From the NCBI GenBank assembly GCA_964367905.1, contig CAYIZP010000009.1, forward strand, positions 1 to 64,000: a stretch of DNA of 64,000 nt. Direction: 5' to 3'. A program made the translations under genes and the position numbers. Every line of letters starts with the position of its first letter. Position 1 is the first letter of the stretch. Positions 59,092-64,000 of the stretch are shown here, piece by piece. Under the pieces are notes generated by a model that was not told the origin of the DNA, did no database searches, and saw only the letters and a list, made by a program, of their open reading frames with translations. The DNA is from CAUPWF01 sp964367905. Its GTDB lineage: Bacteria > Bacillota > Clostridia > Lachnospirales > Lachnospiraceae.

Positions 59092-60441
59092 CTATATCGG
59101 TTTTGCTTCCTCAATAATCTTGTTATACGGTTGTATGATGTATTGATTGAGCTGCCCCTTCATCTTCTTCTGAACAGATGGTATCTTCATCACACCACCA
59201 AGTATCTTCATCTGAAGGATTTTCTTTCGGTTGTTCTGTGGAAAATCATAGATTCCATGTTTCTTATAAAATTTATGATCCGCTTCCATAAATCCTTGCA
59301 TCTGATAAACCAAATCCCTAAAAATCTTAGTTCCACCGACTCCATAGAAGGTCTGTGGCATTCTCAGTCCATTCTCTAATGCATAATTTAAACTTTTACC
59401 TAAGTTCTTGATTTCCTTCGTCGTATCCCCTTCATCTGTTGCGACTCCACATGGATACATCCCAGCAATATCGCTTCGTGCTTCTACGATCATCTGTAGG
59501 TTACGCTCATTCTGATAGTTTCCACTAATGATATAACCCGTAGCTTTTCCCGCCGAAACTGTACGATGTCCATTGCAGAACTGGCGGTCATCAAAACACT
59601 TGAAGCTCGAATGGGTATAATGATTCTCTATGGTAAATGCATAGATAAATGCATCTGCCGTTTGAATCTCGTTCCTTAAATATTCGTCAAATCCATCTGG
59701 ATAGATGCACTTCTCACTTACGGAACATTGGAAACACCCAAGACATCCACCCTTAAATGGATAATCTCTAATATTAATCTCCCTTACCTCATATGCACAG
59801 ATGTTCTTAAAATCTGCTATCATATTTTTAAGATTCTCGTCTTCCTGACTGGCATTGGTGATTACCACAACATCTTTGGCATTAGACTTGTTCAAATTTT
59901 CCAGTGTGACTTGATGAATTTCCTTTTTCTTGCTGTATCTCTTTGACTCTATATCAGAATAGATTTCATTGTCTATATCGAACAAGATTTTTGCAAAGAA
60001 GTTCCTCGCATCTTCTCTTCCATCCTCTTCTAGTAGGTCTTCCATGTCCGCTGACAAGCCTCCTAGATATCTTAGTCCAAAATCATAACAGTTTTCTTCG
60101 ATAAATTTATGAGCTGTAACATCATAAAAATGCTTCGATGTAGAAATCTGTGCAGCATACTTTCCTGTGATATGAACATCATGCTCTTTCATCAATTCTA
60201 TAAATCGATTCAATTGGTAAGGCACTATCAAGGTATATACAGGATAAACAAACACAATAATCTCTGACCACTCCAACAACTCTCTCGATTCAGTAAAATC
60301 TGATTCTATTTTCTTAATCATCCGCCCCACATCCAATGTTTTAAATTGATGTGATGGATACAATTTTTCTAGATATAGTGCTGTTTGAAGAGTAACACTG
60401 TTTTTCCCTTTAGGACTGCCATTTAGCACTAAAACATTCAT
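59092..60441 (-). CDS. Double flavodoxin-like (NADPH-dependent FMN reductase type) protein
   Basis: 449 residues made of two tandem flavodoxin-like modules. The first (about 1-165: MNVLVLNGSPKGKNSVTLQTALYLEKLYP, WSEIIVFVYPVYTLIVPYQLNRFIELM) and the second (about 190-330: DVVVITNASQEDENLKNMI, GGCLGCFQCSVSEKCIYPDGFDEYLRNEIQTADAFIYAF) with a CxxCxxC motif and C at SEKC, as in clostridial iron-sulfur flavoproteins. The C-terminal 100 residues are basic and lack a known domain. Probable flavin-dependent electron transfer or reduction of quinones or thiols; electron donor unknown. Monocistronic, upstream of gltX. Confidence 0.85.
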   Translation of the reverse strand: MNVLVLNGSPKGKNSVTLQTALYLEKLYPSHQFKTLDVGRMIKKIESDFTESRELLEWSEIIVFVYPVYTLIVPYQLNRFIELMKEHDVHITGKYAAQISTSKHFYDVTAHKFIEENCYDFGLRYLGGLSADMEDLLEEDGREDARNFFAKILFDIDNEIYSDIESKRYSKKKEIHQVTLENLNKSNAKDVVVITNASQEDENLKNMIADFKNICAYEVREINIRDYPFKGGCLGCFQCSVSEKCIYPDGFDEYLRNEIQTADAFIYAFTIENHYTHSSFKCFDDRQFCNGHRTVSAGKATGYIISGNYQNERNLQMIVEARSDIAGMYPCGVATDEGDTTKEIKNLGKSLNYALENGLRMPQTFYGVGGTKIFRDLVYQMQGFMEADHKFYKKHGIYDFPQNNRKKILQMKILGGVMKIPSVQKKMKGQLNQYIIQPYNKIIEEAKPI

Positions 60442-60500
60442 AGATTACGAACTCCTTTTCGTTTTGTATGTAACGATTCATTATAACATCTTTTGTTTAT

Positions 60501-61274
60501 TTAATGAAGTGTTTCTAATATATTTTTTAAACGATTGACTTCTATCTGTCCTGGTGCAGATGACTTCATAACTGTTCCAAATGTAATCACGGAGCCGAAT
60601 AATTCTCCTGAAATTCTGCTTATCGCCCCTATCTGACCCATGGACATCGTAACAACTGGCTTATCAATCGATTTTTCTTTCATTTCAAGTGTAGTTTCTA
60701 GTAGAGTCAGAACATCTCTTTCGCAGGTTGGCATAACTGCAATTTTCAAGATATCCCCTCCCAAAGAATGCATCTTCTCTAGTCGATGTATCAGCTCCTG
60801 TTTTTGAGGAGTTTTATGAAAATCATGATTTGATACAATAACCTTAACACCTTCAGTCTGCAGTTCTCCTATAAGCCCCCCCACATAGTCATCCCCTAAA
60901 AACAATTCTACGTCAATCAAATCAACCAAACCACTCCTACTTAATATAAGAGATAGGTTTCTATAGTCCTGTCCTGATATTTCTGCATTTCCACCCTCTT
61001 GCTTGGTTCGAAATGTACATAGGATTGGCTGCTCTCCTAGTTCTCTTCGAATCATTTTTGCAGCTTCAAGTACCATATCTTCATTATGAACCTCATGATA
61101 AAAATCTAGCCGCCATTCTACCATATCATATGGTTGATCTGACAGCAATTTAAGTTCTTTATATAATTCCTCTGGGGAACTTCCTAATAAGGGAACACAA
61201 ATCTTTGGCATACCCTCTCCAATTTTCACATTTCTGATGTCTATATATGATGCCTTATTCATAGAAATAATCAT
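60501..61274 (-). CDS. aroD: 3-dehydroquinate dehydratase, type I
   Basis: 257 residues, Schiff-base type enzyme of the shikimate pathway. EWRLDFYHE, the His in VIVSNHDFHKTPQKQ (about 152-166) and Lys in GGDILKIAVMPTCERDV (about 180) form the active site, and SAPGQIEVNRL closes it. GGAG lies six bases before the ATG. Other aro genes are not adjacent; it lies immediately downstream of the RNase P RNA gene on the same strand and may be read from the same promoter. Confidence 0.95.
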   Translation of the reverse strand: MIISMNKASYIDIRNVKIGEGMPKICVPLLGSSPEELYKELKLLSDQPYDMVEWRLDFYHEVHNEDMVLEAAKMIRRELGEQPILCTFRTKQEGGNAEISGQDYRNLSLILSRSGLVDLIDVELFLGDDYVGGLIGELQTEGVKVIVSNHDFHKTPQKQELIHRLEKMHSLGGDILKIAVMPTCERDVLTLLETTLEMKEKSIDKPVVTMSMGQIGAISRISGELFGSVITFGTVMKSSAPGQIEVNRLKNILETLH

Positions 61275-61295
61275 CCCTTTCTCCTTCTAATCAGT

Positions 61296-61643
61296 GCTAA
61301 GTAAGACGATAAGCCGGGTTATGTCGTGTGTAGTCATCTGTCTAGGCCTAATGTCACCACTAGGCTCGAGCGACCTACCTAAAGCATGACGGGCCGCCAT
61401 ATCGCTTTGTTTCGGTCTTGCTTTGAATGGGGTTTACATATGCCCTCCCTGTTACCATTGAGGCGGTGGTCTCTTACACCACCATTCCACCCTTACCGGT
61501 TAAACCGGCGGTATATTTCTGTTGCACTATCCTTAGAGTCACCTCCACCAGACGTTATCTGGCATCCTGCCCTGTAAAGCCCGGACTTTCCTCACCTGCT
61601 TACCTTGCGGTACTTGCAGCTGCGACTACATATCTTACTTAGC
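61296..61643 (-). ncRNA. rnpB: RNase P RNA
   Basis: About 348 bases. Helix P1 is an 11-bp perfect pairing of GCTAAGTAAGA (61633-61643) with TCTTACTTAGC (61296-61306). The universal core GAGGAAAGTCCGGGCT lies at 61578-61593 (minus strand) and the 3' partner TAACCCGGCTT at 61311-61321, with GCCTAGACAGATGACTAC in between, all standard for bacterial RNase P RNA. It has its own promoter and sits between an amidohydrolase gene and aroD. I did not assign class A or B with certainty. Confidence 0.96.
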
Positions 61644-61649
61644 TTTACA

Positions 61650-61678
61650 AGTTTACCATGATGTTAAATAATTGTAAA
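61650..61678 (-). promoter_or_regulatory. rnpB promoter
   Basis: Minus strand: -35 TTTACA (61673-61678, inside the end of the amidohydrolase gene), 17-base spacer, -10 TAAACT (61650-61655) with a TG extension. Start predicted at about 61643, exactly the first base of P1. Confidence 0.75.
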
Positions 61679-62458
61679 TAATTCAAAGGCATTTTTATAA
61701 TAAATCTGTTGCTTCTCTTCTTCCGATAAGTTGCATCCCTCTATCACTGCTTTTTGCATCTCAACCGTACTCCACGGAGAGTCGGATCCAAACAACACGC
61801 GATCACACCCATGCAAACGAATCATTTCCTCCATTTGATCACTCGTCAAATGTACATTACACATAGCCGTATCGATGTATACATTTCTTAATCCCGCCAC
61901 CTCTTTTTTCGCCTCTTCAAACATTCCCATACCACCAGCATGAGCAGCAATAATGGTCAAGTTCTGATAGCGGGTTGCAATCTCACGAATGGATCTGGGC
62001 GGATTATGTATCACATCAGGTGAATAAGGATCTAAGCCTGTATGAAATGCCACAACCAAACCTAACTTCTCACAAGTCTCATAAATTGGCATCATACATT
62101 CATCAATTGATAAACAGTGCTGATAGTCTGGATGTAATTTCACCCCTTTAAGACCCAACTCCTTGATTCGATAAAGTTCTTCGATTCGATCTTCTGCTTT
62201 TGGATGTACCGAACCAAAACACAATACATGATTTGTCTGAATGGAGGCAGCAAAATCATTCACCGCTTGTTGTTGTTTCGGATTGGTTGCAATATGTAAC
62301 ACAAGACTATGAGTAACTCCCCTCTCCTTGTTAAGCTCTAGTGCTTCCTCTAAGGTTTCACCTCTGTAATATGGTTCTCCAGATACCGATGACAGTTTAC
62401 TAAACACCTTACCTTTTAACTTTTCTGGAAAAACATGAATATGTGAATCAAATAACAT
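61664..62458 (-). CDS. Amidohydrolase family protein (COG2159-like)
   Basis: 264 residues, metal-dependent TIM-barrel hydrolase: MLFDSHIHVFPE (first HxH), GLKGVKLHPDYQ (about 125-136), AFHTGLDP, IIAAHAGGMGMFEEA and RVLFGSDSPWS (catalytic Asp). Predicted decarboxylase or hydrolase of unknown substrate. It follows cbiG by 23 bases, so probably one transcript, but no metabolic link to cobalamin synthesis is evident. Confidence 0.88.
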   Translation of the reverse strand: MLFDSHIHVFPEKLKGKVFSKLSSVSGEPYYRGETLEEALELNKERGVTHSLVLHIATNPKQQQAVNDFAASIQTNHVLCFGSVHPKAEDRIEELYRIKELGLKGVKLHPDYQHCLSIDECMMPIYETCEKLGLVVAFHTGLDPYSPDVIHNPPRSIREIATRYQNLTIIAAHAGGMGMFEEAKKEVAGLRNVYIDTAMCNVHLTSDQMEEMIRLHGCDRVLFGSDSPWSTVEMQKAVIEGCNLSEEEKQQIYYKNAFELFTII

Positions 62459-62481
62459 TCTTCTACCACCTTTGACAAATC

Positions 62482-63483
62482 TTAAAATACGACTGTTTTC
62501 CTCTTTCTCGCAATTGCAAGTGTAGCATCTCTTCCACTTACCTTTTCTTGCAATAACTCACCTAGTTCACTCCCTAGTATCGCTGCACACTCTGATATAT
62601 TTGGATTTTTTTCTTCCATATCACCTTTTGGCAGTAGATTCGTAGCGTTGAGCAATTCTTTCTTACTATATCCAAGAATCGGAACTTTAAACTTTCTAGA
62701 GAATTCTAACAAAGCGGTTTCTTCTTGACGTTCATCAATGGTTGCAATTCCTTGGATTTGAATCATGTCCATCTTCCAACTATCCATCGCATAAAATACT
62801 AACTCTTCGATATTCTCATAGGAAACTCCTTCACGCATCCCCATTCCAATCACATATTGATTGCGGATCGCAATTTGCTGTGAATGCCAAGACGCCTCTT
62901 TCATATCCTTACACACCACTAGCCCCGTAGGAACTTCTCCTTGAATTTCATAATCACTATAAAATCCAATTTGTTGCCCCTCTAATACGGAAGCAGTAAT
63001 CATGCGAGCCTGTAATACACTTCCAATTTCCATATTATTATCTTCTGCAAATTTTGTGATGGAAAACTTCTTTCTCGTCTCTTCTGGTGTAGTATAAATC
63101 TCTTCCACTTCTAAAACCTTCGAAAGTTTACTTGCGAGCAGATTTCCATTTCCTATGTGATTGCCTAACATCGGAATCACATATCTTCCTTCTCCATCCA
63201 CCACTAAAACCGTAGGATCCTTCATCTTATCTGTAATCCGCTCTGCCACCATTCGCATCACAGCATCTGTACTTGCAATAAAAACAAAATAATTCGCATG
63301 CTTCCAGTGTTCGTCTAACCACAACTTAATCTCCTTGAGATTTGTAAACAACTCTACCTCCGCATCATTATTCTCTCCTTCGTATGAGATTGTCTCATAT
63401 CCTATCTTAGTCAATGCCTGTACAACTTCTCTATTTATCTCAACATAATCTCTTGCAAAATTAATTACTGCTACTTGTTCCAT
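62482..63483 (-). CDS. cbiG: Cobalt-precorrin-5A hydrolase CbiG
   Basis: 333 residues from the ATG beginning MEQVAVINFARD. CbiG opens the delta-lactone ring in anaerobic cobalamin synthesis, releasing acetaldehyde. The central domain (WKHANYFVFIASTDAVMRMVAERITDKMKDPTVLVVDGEGRYVIPMLGNHIGNGNLLASKL) and the C-terminal domain (VIGMGMREGVSYENIEELV ... FSRKFKVPILGYSKKELL) match. The frame extends 12 codons further to a TTG without ribosome-binding sequence; the chosen ATG has AAGGG 14 bases upstream. No other cbi/cob gene lies in the window. Confidence 0.85.
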   Translation of the reverse strand: MEQVAVINFARDYVEINREVVQALTKIGYETISYEGENNDAEVELFTNLKEIKLWLDEHWKHANYFVFIASTDAVMRMVAERITDKMKDPTVLVVDGEGRYVIPMLGNHIGNGNLLASKLSKVLEVEEIYTTPEETRKKFSITKFAEDNNMEIGSVLQARMITASVLEGQQIGFYSDYEIQGEVPTGLVVCKDMKEASWHSQQIAIRNQYVIGMGMREGVSYENIEELVFYAMDSWKMDMIQIQGIATIDERQEETALLEFSRKFKVPILGYSKKELLNATNLLPKGDMEEKNPNISECAAILGSELGELLQEKVSGRDATLAIARKRKTVVF

Positions 63484-63514
63484 ATTTGTATAACCATCCC
63501 TTCTCTCACAGCCT

Positions 63515-63545
63515 GGCAACTTTGACCCAAAAGGGACAAATTGCC
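63515..63545. repeat. Imperfect hairpin upstream of cbiG
   Basis: GGCAA / TTGCC arms with inner TTTG / CAAA and CCC / GGG pairs. Adjacent to the perfect hairpin at 63546-63570. Confidence 0.55.
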
Positions 63546-63570
63546 GTGTGAAAAATTTTATTTTTCACAC
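63546..63570. repeat. Ten-bp perfect palindrome after the aldo/keto reductase gene
   Basis: GTGTGAAAAA / TTTTTCACAC with a 5-base loop, nine bases past the reductase stop. It may end that transcript although no extra T run follows. Confidence 0.55.
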
Positions 63571-63578
63571 TACCTTCC

Positions 63579-64000
63579 TTATCTGATAAACGCTTTATAA
63601 TCTTCCAAATTCTTTTTCAATAAATTCGGTATATCTAACCCATATGGACATCTCGACTTACATGCATTGCATTCAATACATTCTTCAACCCGCATCATTC
63701 TCTTTTGTCCAGCTTCATTCGTCCAACTAGTACTCGGTGCCCTCCTGAGTAATAATGACATTCTAGCACATGTCTGAATCTCTATTTTGGCTGGACATGG
63801 TGCACAGTATCCACAACCGCGACAAAATTCTCCAGCTAGATTGTGGATTTCGCTCTCCACAAATTCCTGCATCTCTGTTCCAAAAATTGGAGCCTTCACT
63901 TGATATTGCAAAAATTCATCTAATTCAGATTCTTTTTGAATCCCCCATATCGGCAGGACATTATCAAACTGATTTAAGAACGCATAGGCCACTTCACTAT
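63579..64000 (-). CDS. Ferredoxin-type aldo/keto reductase, C-terminal part (gene runs off the window)
   Basis: The 3' 420 bases of a gene whose frame is open to the window edge. The end of the aldo/keto reductase barrel (NQFDNVLPIWGIQKESELDEFLQY) is followed by a C-terminal domain with two 4Fe-4S cysteine sets: CRGCGYCAPCP and CIECNACKSRCPYGL, the typical fusion (COG1453) of anaerobes. The first in-frame GTG in the window is not a real start. Substrate unknown. Confidence 0.85.
   Translation of the reverse strand, partial: SEVAYAFLNQFDNVLPIWGIQKESELDEFLQYQVKAPIFGTEMQEFVESEIHNLAGEFCRGCGYCAPCPAKIEIQTCARMSLLLRRAPSTSWTNEAGQKRMMRVEECIECNACKSRCPYGLDIPNLLKKNLEDYKAFIR

Overview
The window looks like chromosomal DNA of a low-GC, endospore-forming anaerobic Firmicute, most likely a Lachnospiraceae-type Clostridium relative. 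The grounds are a complete spoIIIAA-AH operon, spoIVB, CodY, HrcA with CIRCE operators, an indolepyruvate:ferredoxin oxidoreductase, a DUF6106-like membrane protein, and a relic of the PD-(D/E)XK (Rpn-type) transposase family common in that group. Almost every gene is on the minus strand; only the two chrA genes, the DUF1292 gene and a transposase relic are on the plus strand.

Reading each block in the direction of transcription (right to left): (1) About 1-20800 holds guaB with its own promoter and terminator, the sporulation operon spoIIIAA-AB-AC-AD-AE-AF-AG-AH, prfC, then the conserved run asp23-nusB-xseA-xseB-ispA-dxs-tlyA-nadK-argR-recN-spoIVB. Where spo0A normally follows spoIVB there is instead a fructose operon, fruK-fruA, whose fruA stops just as the EIIC domain begins, 46 bases from the window edge. 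dxs is interrupted by a run of 100 Ns, but the 55 bases on either side are identical, so the gap is an assembly artefact and the gene is intact. (2) About 20900-38700 holds groES-groEL and hrcA-grpE-dnaK-dnaJ, both behind perfect CIRCE operators; codY; topA-dprA-comM-like; and an aromatic 2-oxo-acid module (iorA-iorB-paaK-ACT protein) with ridA just upstream. (3) About 38900-42600 is a two-gene unit: an orphan sugar-type solute-binding lipoprotein followed by a membrane CACHE-GGDEF(degenerate)-EAL protein, which could form an extracellular-ligand to cyclic-di-GMP circuit. (4) About 42800-46500 is the only accessory-looking stretch: a GNAT acetyltransferase, a decayed ABC ATPase fragment, a frameshifted XRE regulator, palindromic elements, a truncated and frameshifted transposase relic, and an intact chrA pair with its own promoter. 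(5) About 46570-64000 holds an ABC exporter, azlC-azlD, trpS, proA-proB, a lipoprotein amidase, a coupled phosphatase/DUF5662/TraX group, DUF1292, gltX with a compact UvrD-type helicase, a double flavodoxin-like oxidoreductase, the RNase P RNA gene with its own promoter next to aroD, an amidohydrolase, cbiG and the 3' end of a ferredoxin-type aldo/keto reductase.

I found no tRNA or rRNA genes, no CRISPR array, no intact insertion sequence and no prophage. The best candidates for something new are the solute-binding-protein/EAL pair, a small family of imperfect palindromes (three copies, one forming the predicted 5' end of the iorA transcript), the 10-bp-phased repeats over the fruK promoter, and a recurrent long-spaced translation start motif.
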